From contig JAHYIO010000006.1 of the NCBI GenBank assembly GCA_020543525.1, positions 1,240,001-1,304,000 of the forward strand: a stretch of 64,000 nt of DNA, in the 5' to 3' direction. This stretch comes from Coriolopsis trogii (lineage: Eukaryota; Basidiomycota; Agaricomycetes; Polyporales; Polyporaceae). The notes beneath the pieces are model-generated. The model searched no databases, was not told the DNA's origin, and saw nothing but the letters and a program-made list of their open reading frames with translations. Position numbers and translations under genes: made by a program. Positions 1 to 10,809 of the stretch are shown here, in pieces (the first letter of the stretch is position 1; each line of letters opens with the position of its first letter).

Positions 1-538
1 ATCCAGCGCGCTACCGTCTCCCCGACGTGTAAGCGTGCCTCCGCACGACGCGGTTCTCTCAACAAATCCCTCGTGTGAGTCGCGAGTCAGATGGATCACC
101 ATCGTTACCCTGACCCAAATTCATCCTCCAGCGATGCGAACAAGGCGGTACGACAAAGTCGTACTGCCCAATAGGGCTCGCAAGAGCTCGAAGAAGACTG
201 CGACTACAGTCGCGTAGGCTGTTCTCCCGCCATGACGTGACCCAATGCTCGAGCCACGGGTCTTTCCATACGGGATGAAAGGCCGACTGCAAATCAACTA
301 CCCAGGACATCCTGCGCGCCCTCTTCGGGTGTATATGCGCGCCTCCGCACGAAGCGCTTCTGTCAACCGTCGAACCGTTTCGTGCGCTACTTACTATGCA
401 AAGCAGAAAAACCCGCATATCCCCTTCACCGCTAGAGAAAGGATTCTCTTTGGCTACGGGTTGATATATCGCGACACTATACACAGAGTAGAATAGAATG
501 GGCATTTATAGGATATAGTTGAAGACGTGCCCACCGAA
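1..538. other. No recognisable gene
   Basis: The longest open frame here is a 148-residue minus-strand frame (59-505). It has no recognisable domain and a composition unlike the neighbouring coding exons. I see nothing I can support. This stretch lies downstream of the oxidoreductase on the minus strand and probably includes its 3' UTR. Confidence 0.5.
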
Positions 539-1902
539 TCATGCTGTCTCTTGCGGCCTCACGACCAGTTTGACCCCGCTCACTTGGTCGTTCTTCAAAC
601 GCTCCAATCCCTGAACGATGCCATTCAGCCCTCCCGGAACGACCTCCGTACGAGTAGGCTAGTACAACAGCACGAGCACCATCGTCAGTCTCTAGGGTAA
701 TACTAACCTAACCGAGCTGATGAGGCGTGTTCGAGACTCACCTTGATCTCCCCGCTCTCGAGCAGCTCCGGGAGCGCGGCGAGCAGGCCCGCCCCGATCT
801 CAGCGTTGACCGCACTCGCAAAAAGCCCATGCGCATAGTACACGTTCTTCTCCGAGCCCGGGTCGCGTTCCTTGAGATGGTCTGCGCGCAAGACGACGAC
901 GAGCGTCCCTTTCGGCGCCGTCAGCTCGTACGCGAGCGAAAGCGTGTCCGTGGTGGAGACGGCGTCGTAGACGTAGTCGAACGGGCGGCCGCCAGCGACG
1001 CGTATCCCTTCTGCTTTGATTTGTTCTGCGGGGAGGGTCCGGTCGAGGACGTGCGTCGCCCCGAGGGACCGGAGGTGCTCTGCGTGCCGGAGGGAGGCGG
1101 TGGTGAGGATGGGGGAGAACCCGGACAGACGGGCGAGTTGGATGGCTGGTTTAACCGTGCGGATAAGAGGGAAGGGAGACGGGTAAGATCGAAGACCATG
1201 TGATGGGCGGAATAAGGCACGACTCACCGAACTGTCCCACAGTTGTCGCGCCGCCCAGGATGAGAATAGGCGTGCCAGCATACTTGTTGCGACCGCCTGC
1301 AAGCCAGGGCGCTCGGAGCCTCGCAGAGGGAGCGTCTGCTGCCTGGTTGTACAGCGGGAACGATGCTGTCCCAATACCGCTCAGGACTGTGGTAGCACTT
1401 TCGAAGGGCAGAGAGTTCGGGATCTGGTGGAAGTTATAAGGATCGGCGGCTGTCGTACACGAATCAAGGCAACTTTAAGGCATACCTTCATCGCAAGCCT
1501 CGCCGGGCTTACATAGTACTGCAAGAACGTGCCATGCGTTGACTGCTTGCCTGTGTCATACCATCCCTGGACAGCGCTAAGAGCCGCGTACTGTGAGCAA
1601 CACGACCCTTGCTGCCACGCCGGGGAAAGCACGACTTACACCCGCTCGCCCACGGTGAGTGTGGTGACATCTTGTCCGACTGCAACGACTGTCCCCGCGG
1701 CTTCAAAACCGAGGACGGCGGGAAACTTCTCGACAAGGTACCCCCGCGTTTGTATCTTCCAGTCGATGGGGTTGAGTGCCGTCGCCTCGACCTTGACGAG
1801 GACGTCTTCTGGTCCAGGCCTTTCGACCTCAGCCGTGCGGACGGCAAACTGTCCTTGCTTGGACTCAAGGAAGAGTACCTTCTGTTGGGTAGGGATTGAC
1901 AT
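539..1902 (-). CDS. MDR-superfamily NAD(P)H-dependent oxidoreductase (zinc-binding-dehydrogenase-like, ToxD/enoyl-reductase type)
   Basis: This is a medium-chain dehydrogenase/reductase of the zinc-independent type common in fungi, a family that reduces enoyl or quinone-like substrates with NADPH. The start is at 1902 (MSIPTQQKVLF). The first exon (1902-1640) carries the GroES-like fold with TALNPIDWKIQTRG and AAGTVVAVG. Following exons read a QYYVSPARLA segment and then SLPFESATTVLSG. The Rossmann motif GGATTVGQF lies near 1260-1240 and is followed by a donor. The next exon (about 1165-740) reads AIQLARLSG, then LGATHVLDR and FDYVYDAVS. A last exon, from about 650 to the TGA at 539-541, reads EVVPGGLNGIVQGLERL and ends VVRPQETA. 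At least four introns are needed. The cysteine and histidine ligands of catalytic zinc are absent, as expected for this subfamily. The substrate cannot be told. The short frames on the other strand are shadows. Confidence 0.82.
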
Positions 1903-3289
1903 GCTAGTGAGATATGCGCAGAAGGGCAAGAGGTCAACTTGAATGGAAAAATGCGTGATATCGAGCAGTGTTCAGCGTTCGCATCTTATACTTGCCTGGC
2001 AGCGTGCGCTTCGCTCGGTTTATCCTTGACGATGCACTCCGTGAGCATCCGGTAGCACAGCCAAAGCCCTGGACTTACTAAGGGAACTCTATGGGCACCA
2101 TTGAATGCAGCAAGGCAACTGACAGAGATAGACGTCAGCTACCGATCAGAAATGTATAGTACCTTCCACAAACCTTCCACAAACCTCACAGCTGAGTAAT
2201 TTTACCTGGGCGGTTCTCGCTGGTTTGAATGTAAACAGCCTCGGCGGGTTGCTGGTGGAGGCCGGGCGCAGATCGCGCCATCGCATCCAGCAGTGAGCTA
2301 AATGACGAGTGATCATGTTGCCAATGCCGTTGACGCAGGACTACATTAGTAGAGCTGCAGCATGACAGGCAAAGTATTTGATCGATGAATGCACCATGCC
2401 AAGTAGTGTTCATGATGTCGACCTACTTACCTCAAGTTATACGTCCACCCCAAGAACTTGAACAACTTGGAGGATTAGAAACATGACGCCGACATGCGCA
2501 CAACTTTGATCGCTGAGACAACATGAGATAGGTGGGCCGTATTTTCCCTCTCAGTCGTCGAGCACGTACATAGTACACAAAGACATCGTCGTGAGTAACG
2601 ACTGGGAGCTAGAACAAAGTGGTCCGTGCATTCGCGCGCTTCCTAGGTTCATCGGCAAGTGCCGGCAAGGGCAAGTCGGCCGAGACGCCCCTGCACAACC
2701 TCTACGAAACTCTCATGCTGAATGCTAGCCAATAGCTTCTCTCTGCTAGTATTCACCGCGTCCTCATTCCTGTACACTGGGACACTCTCTTGCTTCTAGG
2801 CTGAGGTGTCGCTCCTCGACCGAGGACTCAGACTCCACAAATATGCGCGCGACATCCGAAAACAAAAGACAAGGCCTGGCGATATAGTAATGTGTCCTGT
2901 TGTAACAATATCTCAGCCGATGTTACATTATGAACGCTCGTTCTTAAGCGGCCAGTGTATCAATTTGCGATGCGTCTCTAAAAATACTAACCTCACGCAT
3001 GGAACTTGCATACGGACTTCTATCATCTTCCGGTCATCGCTTGCGCCGCTCTTATATCTGACCAGTCTCAGAACAGGCAGCTCTTGATTAATTAACGCAG
3101 TCCATCAAGAGGCTGGCGCAACTATCCTGGAACAAAGACGCAAGTGCAGTTGGAGGCTGACGACGCCCGCCGGCGGTCGCTCAGCCGGGACCCGAGTAGT
3201 GCCCGTGTAAAGGCTGACCGGTTCGCCGCTCCCACTCGGTGCGCGTATATAACACCAGGACGAGAACGATGTCACCCTCATCGAAACTC
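1903..3289. other. Intergenic, no recognisable gene
   Basis: Only short frames occur, the best being 93 residues at 2806-3087, and none has a recognisable domain. The first few hundred bases must hold the promoter of the minus-strand oxidoreductase. I see no clear TATA box there. Confidence 0.4.
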
Positions 3290-3873
3290 TCATTGAAACC
3301 ATCTTGACCACCTCGCCCAGCATGCTCGTACTCTGTCTTATCTTCACCGTCTTCCGCCTGCTCGCATCCCTCTCTTCTTCCTCTTTCGTCGATCTCATCT
3401 CTTCTCCTCCTCGCCTTGTCCACTCCTCATCAGTTGTCAGTCGCCCGTCTGGTACCCGGTGTACCATGGGACGGTGGCTCCGGCATCCTACTCGTCCTCC
3501 TAATTATTGAGCGGCAACATGCCCAGCCTCCGTCGACACAACACATACCTCGTGCGCTACGAAGCCACCAATGCTCCTTGCCTCCCTTTCCTCACCTTCG
3601 CCATCCAAGTTGGTACTGAGCTGGCCAACCCATGGAAGGGATCGTCTCTCGTGAGTCGCTGGGCATTCGTTACCGCTGCGGCATACTCATCTCGCATCCA
3701 GACACTTCTCCTCTCTCGCAATGCACAAGCACGGCGATGATGACGGGCGGAAGGAGAGCGGCTCGAGAAGTCTTGCAGTCTTCGTACGCTGACGCTTGAG
3801 AACGTATGCTTGTTGTGTCGGCGCCGATGTCATGGGCTCGACTGTTCCTTGCCCCTTCTATCATCCACAAGGA
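3290..3873 (+). repeat. Left arm of a diverged ~580 bp inverted repeat
   Basis: This arm matches the reverse complement of 4628-5222 in the same order along its length. Shared blocks include the GTACTCTG region near 3330, the GGTGGCTCCGGCATCC block near 3473, ATACCTCGTGCGC near 3545, GAGAGCGGCTCGAGAAGTC near 3755, and the block from GCTGACGCTTGAGAACGTAT (3789) to GGCTCGACTGTTCCTT (about 3851). Reading along it gives broken frames with shared peptides such as WLRHPTRPP and YLVR-EAT in both arms. Indels differ between arms, so neither reads through as a clean gene. It looks like two decayed copies of one former gene or element. Its identity is unknown to me. Confidence 0.75.
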
Positions 3874-4627
3874 ACATGTACCCGCTGAATCGTTGATCCA
3901 AACCACACTTTGATGCGCCCGTATTCGAGTCGTACCGGGAAAAAGGTCAAAATCATATCATACCGAAAACCCACGTAGCGCGCTGCAGCGCGTTCGGGCT
4001 GATTAGAGTTAGTATGAGCTCGCTGATGTCAAGACGCGAGACCGGCAACCCCCTCATTGGCAACATGAACATGAACCCTTATCCTCGCTCGTTATGCGTC
4101 AACCTGCATATGCGATAAGGTGTATCTGTCTCACTCTCACATCCTCGTCTATCGAGGTGATATCTTCGCTCAATCGACGGTCCCGTTCCCATCCGTGGGT
4201 CCGGATAGATCACGTACGCAATCGAGCTGCGTCTGCAGCCTGATGGCCAGTATCCGAACGCGCAGGGGAGAGCAGACCCTACAGCGACGCACCCACGGAC
4301 CATCCTACCGGGCTGAGGCAGCGACGTCCGATTTGGGGAGCCTATCCGAGTCGTCAGCCTCCAACGCACTTACCTGTGTGCCCTAGTGTAGGTAGCCTCC
4401 CAATCGACGTCATTACTACGGAGTATTGCCAGCAAGGAGGTTCGATGTCAACGGTCCTGGGTCCTGACATGACCAGGCTCATTGGCAGGGGTCCGCTCTA
4501 TTGCCATGCACTTCCGGTATCCCAAATTGATCTGACGGGAGTGCTTTGGGCCTCTTGCGCGATCGGCGGAGACGGGCGACTCAATCTGTAGGCAAACGAA
4601 TTTGGATTGACAACGCAAAGAGTACTG

Positions 4628-5222
4628 TTCCCCTTGAATGGTAGAAAGAGAAAGGAACAGTCGAGCCCAATAGCATCGGCGTGGACACAACAAATATACG
4701 TTCTCAAGCGTCAGCATACGAAGACTCCAAGACTTCTCGAGCCGCTCTCCTTCCGCCATCCCTTCGTGCTTGTGCATCACGGGAGCAGAGAATTATCTAG
4801 ATGAAAGGTGAGGACGGCGCAGCGAAGAGTTTTGAGCAACTTACGAGAGACAAACCCTTCCTTAGTCGCCAGCTCGGCTGGCTTGAATGGTGAGGGAAGG
4901 GTGACGAGGAGCACTAGGTCGCTTCGTTGCGCACGAGGTATGCGTTGCGGCCACGGATGGTGGGCATGATGGCGGCCAAGAATCGGGAGGACGAGTCGGA
5001 TGCCGGAGCCACCGCCGTATGATACACCGAGTACCGGGCGAGCGGCCGAGGCGAGAGCGAGGAGAGTGAGTATTGGTCATGTTGGTAACGACTCGGACGA
5101 GGGAGGAGGCGGAACGGTATGGTAGGGGCGAGAAGAGGGAGAGGATTTGAAGGAGGAGGGTAGTGAGGGTAAGGCAGAGTACGGACATGTTGGACAATGC
5201 TGGTTGTGGTTTCGCTGAGGAC
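4628..5222 (-). repeat. Right arm of a diverged ~580 bp inverted repeat
   Basis: Read on the minus strand, this arm is collinear with 3290-3873. It has the longer readable frames of the two: a hydrophobic start (MSVLCLTLTTLLLQILSLF) and later MMHKHEGMAEGERLEKSW. Indels relative to the left arm change the frame. About 750 bp between the arms (3874-4627) carry no recognisable gene, and I found no transposase or terminal repeat. Confidence 0.75.
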
Positions 5223-5749
5223 GCTGTCCACTGTGACCCGGGGCTCATAAGTGTTCTGGGCGGTGGCGGCGAACCGAACATGTGGAGGTCGAGCCTGGGG
5301 GCATTACTCGGGTCCCCGTTAGTCAGCCGCCTGTTGCCAGCCTCAAACATAGACGTCATCGGAACGCTTCGTGTCTCGACGGTGTAGCGAAGCAGATCGA
5401 GCGCCGGATAGCCAGACGTTGTTCGGTCAGCAGACTGTAGATCGGAACTGTGTTCAGGAAAGCTCAGAGGTGGGAGCAAAGGGCGCGCTGGTTTGATTCC
5501 CTTGTTCCAAAATTACCTTACAGGGTACCCCTCGAGTTATGACATGTGTGACTAGGCATAGTTTCACTACATCGCGGCGGAACTGCGGACACATCGAGGT
5601 GAACTAGTTGATTGGCACGAGAGTGAGAGAAACCGACCGACGCAATATACTTGTCACTGACTGCTCTACACAGGACACGTTAGTATGAGGCGGACATTAT
5701 AGGCGAATTACAAGGACAGTACCTGGATCATACAAGGCAGGATTCTAGC

Positions 5750-8207
5750 TCAAAGCTTCGGACTCTTCAGCATCTCCACCTTCAGCGGGAGAGAAGACTT
5801 GTTGCCCTCCTTATCGACCGAGGGATAGTTAATGGCCGACATGTTCCACGTGATGACCTTATCGACCAACTCAAACTTGAAATTGGCGAGGAGCGCCGCA
5901 AGCACGGCCTCTGTCATATCACGCGTTCAATAGAGACTCGGCGTTCAGAAACAAACAGCGAGACATACTCATCTCCAGCTGAGAGAACTTGAACCCGCTG
6001 CAAGTAAGAACGTCAGACACCGTGGAGCATTTCCAAGCAACCCAACGAAGAGTGATAGACTTACATGCACGCACGACCGCCAGAATGTCATCCTGTGTAC
6101 GCGTATAACGCGCCGTGTCAATACCGTATGTATACAGGGCCTCCAGCCAAGATACAGAGCGGTTGGGAACTCACAGATTTGAATACACCCCATGGATCTT
6201 CGCGTCCTGTAGAGTCTGCGGGAGCGGGACGAGCCAGCGCTCGGGCTTCCACTTATTCGCGTCGGGGCCCCACAGGTCCGGGTCCATGTTGGAAGCCATA
6301 ATACTGACGAAGACGGACGTGTCCTTCGAGACGTGAATCTCGCTCATCATCCGCCCGTCGAGCCCGCGCACGGGCTCCGAGAGGGACAGCACCGTGTCTT
6401 GACGAGCTCTGTCAAGTGGCAAAACCATCAGGAACAAGGGGCGCGCGTCACTCGCACTGAATCACGTACTCTCTGAAGCGGAATGGAGCGGGGACGTCCC
6501 TGTTGAGAGAAGGGCACGAAGGTCAGCCTGACATGATGCGCACACGAAATGTGATGGAAGCGCCCATACATGCGCAGAGAGACTAGCTCGTCATATTCGA
6601 GGTCGCCGCCACCTTGTACTTCCCGGGCCTCTATGATCTCCTTCCGCAGCTTCTCCTGTACTTCCGGGCTGCGCAACAGTGTGATGGAGAGCGCAGTCGA
6701 GGTGGTGTCAACCGCGGCAGTTGTGAGCGTGCTAGAAGGTGGGAGAGCCAGTCACTTCGTTAGCAAGCGCACTCTTCTGAGCGACGAAAGTGGCATTACC
6801 CTATCTGCCCAACCAACTCCTCGCTGAGCCTGTCCTCTTCAGACAATTCCATGTTTGCTTTGACTGTGTGACGAGGGTGGAGAGGCGCAGATCAGCGCAA
6901 GCACGATAGCCTCAAAAGCGCGTAAGACTCACGCAAAATACTCATGATATCTTTGCCTTCGCCAAGCTGAAGTTTCACGACCTCGTCCCCACGCAGCAAA
7001 GCGAGATTCTTTTGGTTGATGATCTCACAGGCTGTCGCGTGCACTGTCTCCGAGATCTCTACCAACTTACGAACACCGCTGATGGGCACCAATTTGGCCA
7101 GAGGTTTCTGCAAGTGCTGTGGGATGATGCGTTGTGCGAGAGGAAGGAGATGGAGGAGAGGTCCCAGGGAGGCAAGGGCAGGCCTACGGGACGACGGGTG
7201 CAAACGACGTCAGTACGCAACGGACACCACAGACTCAATGTGCGACAGGCTTGCGGGCAAGAGAACACGTACATGAACTGATTCAGGGCAATCGCAAACC
7301 CGTCCTGCCTATCCTGCACGAGCGGGTCAAAGGAGTACCCGAGGCCCGCCTGACCGATGAGCTCGAGCGCACTCCGCCCCATCCAATTCACCATGTCCGC
7401 CTCCACCAGGCCGTCCTTGACTCGGGTCTCGATAGCTACCCGCAACTACGGTGAACGTAAACATACGGAGAGTCTTGTATATGGGAGGAGAGCGCACATT
7501 GTTGACGACATTGTTGAAGAGGGGCGTCATGTTCCGCATATGGTTGATCGAGAAGACAGGGTTGAGCATCTTCCGTTGCAGTGCAGTGACAGTGATAGTC
7601 CCGTAACGAGCATAGTTGACATTGGCTATATGCGCACAGCAGGCGACTTCACCGTGCGTGGCGAACAACCCTTGCCCAAGAACGGTGAGGGACAACCTGG
7701 TGAGGTCAAAGAGCGCAATTTCAGCGTCAGGGCGGAGAGCAGTCATGATCGCCACGAACGTAGTGAACCACTCGGCCTCCTCAAATATGTCCACGTCCTT
7801 GACGGTGATCTGATGCATGGCCTTGGGATCGAACACCCACAACATCTCACGCTGCAATGGCTGTGGTCAGGTATGGTCGACGGAATCACGGGATAGTATG
7901 ACTCACCCCGAGGCGTGCTACTCTCCCGTACTTGGCAGCCATCTCGCGATGGAAATCCCAGCCGTTCCTGTCGCGAAGCTTCTTGACATGCCCTGTAGCT
8001 ACGGGTCAGCAAATGCGAGCGTGTAGTGATCATGCTCAATCGCTCACCGGCCCAGAACGAGGGCGATGGAGGGCTGGGAAGATTGTCGAGGTCGCTCTTA
8101 ACAAAGAGATATTGGAGGCATCTCCACAGGACTAACGCTGTGACACAGCCGAGAGCTACTTGTGCTGACGAAACCAACATGTCTGGGAGCTGTGAGGTGG
8201 ACTTCAT
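5750..8207 (-). pseudogene. Cytochrome P450 pseudogene (lost ExxR motif and disrupted heme-cysteine loop)
   Basis: This is a multi-exon relative of the P450 at 31279-33786. The start at 8207 leads into a membrane anchor (about residues 10-35) and then SDLDNLPSPPSPSFWAG. Later exons read MLWVFDPKAMHQ, GQGLFATHG, QRKMLNPVFSINHM, GQAGLGYSFDPL, AAVDTTSTALS (I-helix), WKPERWLVPLP, GFKFSQLEM and a last exon ending MLKSPKL before the TGA at 5750-5752. Two lesions affect essential parts. First, where the paralogue reads YDTLVGLPYLDAVCRETLRL, this gene reads YDELVSLRM (about 6590-6565), so eleven residues including the ExxR glutamate are gone, in frame. Second, the heme loop (about 6085-6060) reads MTFWRSCVH in frame instead of MTFLGGGRACM; the GGRACM codons are present but shifted. 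Three more residues are missing just after the I-helix. I infer a dead gene, unless assembly errors explain both lesions. The family acts on the ER membrane with P450 reductase. Confidence 0.8.
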
Positions 8208-9250
8208 GGATAGTCCTGCCAGTGGGGCGACAAAGCTTCTTTATGGCCGTCAGTAGCGTCATGAATGAGAGTCCGCTACTCTTCGAATCGCCCGGGGGGA
8301 CGGATCATGCGAGGAGGACGGCAGGACGAGGTCGGACAGCCGTTCAATCCGGTATGGTGCTTAAGCGTGATTGCTGCTCGGCCTTCCAATCTCACGTTCA
8401 AGTAGCATTTCCCTGGGAGTTCGGTATTGGGATCCCCTATAGCATGTGTATACATGTAAGTTCGCCCATCGGCGCCCAGTCAATGCAATGAGATCTCGAC
8501 GATACTGGAGCCAAAGGATGAGTGCGGCCCATTCCTGAGGCTCCTCGACGAGACATCATCATCAAATAACGACTTACGCGAGCGCCACGATAGCAGACCT
8601 TCCGGTCCTACTGACTGTCTCACAACCTGAGTTTGCTCTCCTGAGAGGTCATGACCTATCATGGAAAATTTTCTTACGTACACTTTGAGGCCCGGTATTA
8701 CGACGTCGCAAGTCTGGCTGACCGTGTGTGGCGAGTATGTTTTCCACTGCTTTGTCCATGAGATCTCACCTTTCCCCTCAGTCTCCTGTGCAGACAATTG
8801 CTATGTGCCAGCTGTACAGGAAGTAAAGCGTGCAGCTTGCTCGATATAGCGGTCGAGGCATGGGCGAAGTAGGTCCAGGTCATGATGGTAGACGGCAAAA
8901 GGCTGGCCATTACTTATTAGACACGTGCACACAAACAGGGAGTAAGTGTGGCTGTGCCTTACGATTCAAGCGAACGGCCCGGGGGCCATCCCCACGCCTG
9001 TTCCCGCTCTGTTTTTCCCTTCCTCCTCATTCGTCTCCTTCCTACCCGTTCCTCCTAATCGAAATACCTCTTCCTTGGGCATTCCGCCACTGCAGATGTT
9101 GGAGCTGGAGTGCGGTGGAACATGCAGAACTGGGACGATGACCTGAGGTACGTCATAGGCTGCTGAAGTTCAATGCCTCTTCTTCCCCGTTGTCCGACCC
9201 GTGCAACATGTATTTGTCCGCCACAAGTCCACGGCCACCATGCATGTGCA
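8208..9250. other. Intergenic, no recognisable gene
   Basis: Several frames of 60-110 residues occur on both strands, none with a recognisable domain. This is the upstream region of the broken P450. I see no convincing TATA box. Confidence 0.4.
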
Positions 9251-9257
9251 GCGCGGC

Positions 9258-9373
9258 TGCTCGCTGGGTCGCACTATGGCACTATGAGCAGGCCGCATCA
9301 ATGCATTACTCTCCACGCAGTTGCCAAGGCAGTGCACGACTGTTCACTGGGCCGCACCATGGCCCTATGAGCT
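9258..9373 (+). repeat. ~115 bp dispersed repeat, copy 1
   Basis: The block contains two related sub-units about 80 bp apart, GCTGGGTCGCACTATGGCAC and CTGGGCCGCACCATGGCCC, each followed by TATGAGC. The same pair, in the same order and spacing, occurs on the minus strand at about 44462-44590. The part between sub-units is also related (both end with GCAGTTG and CAGTGCACGA before the second sub-unit). No coding function is visible. Confidence 0.7.
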
Positions 9374-10809
9374 GCTCCTGATTGCACCAAGCGGGCACTT
9401 TGTAGCATGGCCCGATGCTGTGTTATTTACCGGACATTGACCCGCTATTTCACAGACCTTCTCTTCTCCGCGTTGTTCTATGACACTTCTGTCCATTCTA
9501 TCGTATCGCATTGCCCTGCTGGGGGCGACTCTACTGACGATTCGGAGACCCAGGACATTCGTGCGGCTGATAGCGAGGTGTACATACATCAGCGATGCGC
9601 AGGATCTCGGTGGTGTCAGATCTGTGGTCTGTAGGTTAGTCTGTTTGCAATGACAAGACGATAGCTGATCGCAAATGTACGTGTTGTGTGAATACTGCGC
9701 TTTTAGAGAGACTGGCCGTACTTCCATCTCCAGGTTAATGTGGTACTGACATTGCTCGTCTGGAGCGCGGAAGCAGAGACAGGGAGAGGCTCGGGACGTG
9801 GACATCAGGCCCCCTTCCATGGAGTTCACTATCATATGTGATCTATGTGGGTCGCTCGTATCTTGCCCTCGATCGTTCAGAAAGGCGATGCCAGATTAGA
9901 CTGTGTCACCACGTAGTTCGTATACGAACATACCATTCTGGCACTGCTCGGTCCCGAAGGCGGCTTGTACATAGAACTGTGAGTCCATCTTGAAATGTAG
10001 GATTGTCTTTGAGCGGATCCGCACTGCCTGTGCTCTCCGGAGCTGAAGCTCTACATCGAGCAGCCATGCACGCACTAGCGGGCACAATGCCCGCACCGTC
10101 CACACCAGAACCGCACACAGTGAACAATATGCTGAAGCCAAAGGACTACATAATCGATCAGACACGCAGAGCAGCGTGGTGGCCATCGATCAAACGAAGC
10201 ATAAGTTTTCCCTCAGAACCGCGTCTACGGACTTCGGGGTGGCAATTCACGCAGGCGATCTGTAGGGTACCGGCCGTCCCACGCGTTCCTTGCAGTGTGG
10301 TCGGTAGGAAGTACGTCTCGAGCCGCATGTCCCGGTCTGTGATGTTGAGAACCGATTGTTCCCCACAGAATAGGGTCGCCGAGCACAGAAGCGCAGTAAT
10401 GAGGGTAAACTTCTGTCATTCGCCTACCATGAGGCATGGGCTCACCGGAGGTCTGAGGGTCACCCTCTCAGTAGGTTCACTGACTTTTGGGGCCCCTTGT
10501 CATTCAAGGTGCCTTCCCGTCATCCCGGTGACAACAATGCGGTTCGTACCCTAGAGCAATCGCTCCACCTCATGGTGCGCTCCCGGTGCCCACCACGTGT
10601 TGCTGGCCCTCAACCAGTGCGACTCAGAGGAACGTGTCTCCGGTCAGTTATGCCGTATTATCTCACTTAGCAGCAGGAATACCCTCTCAAAATCCGCTGT
10701 GGCCACCATGGTGAATGGGCGTGGGGACGTCAGACCTCGCTTCGACTCACAGCGTATATATGTATGGTGTCGTCCCATCACTACAATGCCAGCTCTGAGT
10801 AAGTTTACT
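9374..10809. other. Intergenic, no recognisable gene
   Basis: The longest frame is 183 residues at 10003-10554 (plus). It has no domain I recognise and no splice or start context that favours it. The right end should hold the promoter of the WD40 gene. Confidence 0.35.

Noticed and set aside
59..505. 148-residue minus-strand frame at the left edge
   Set aside because: No recognisable content; could be chance in GC-rich DNA.
10003..10554. 183-residue plus-strand frame
   Set aside because: No domain, no splice context, and composition unlike real exons nearby.
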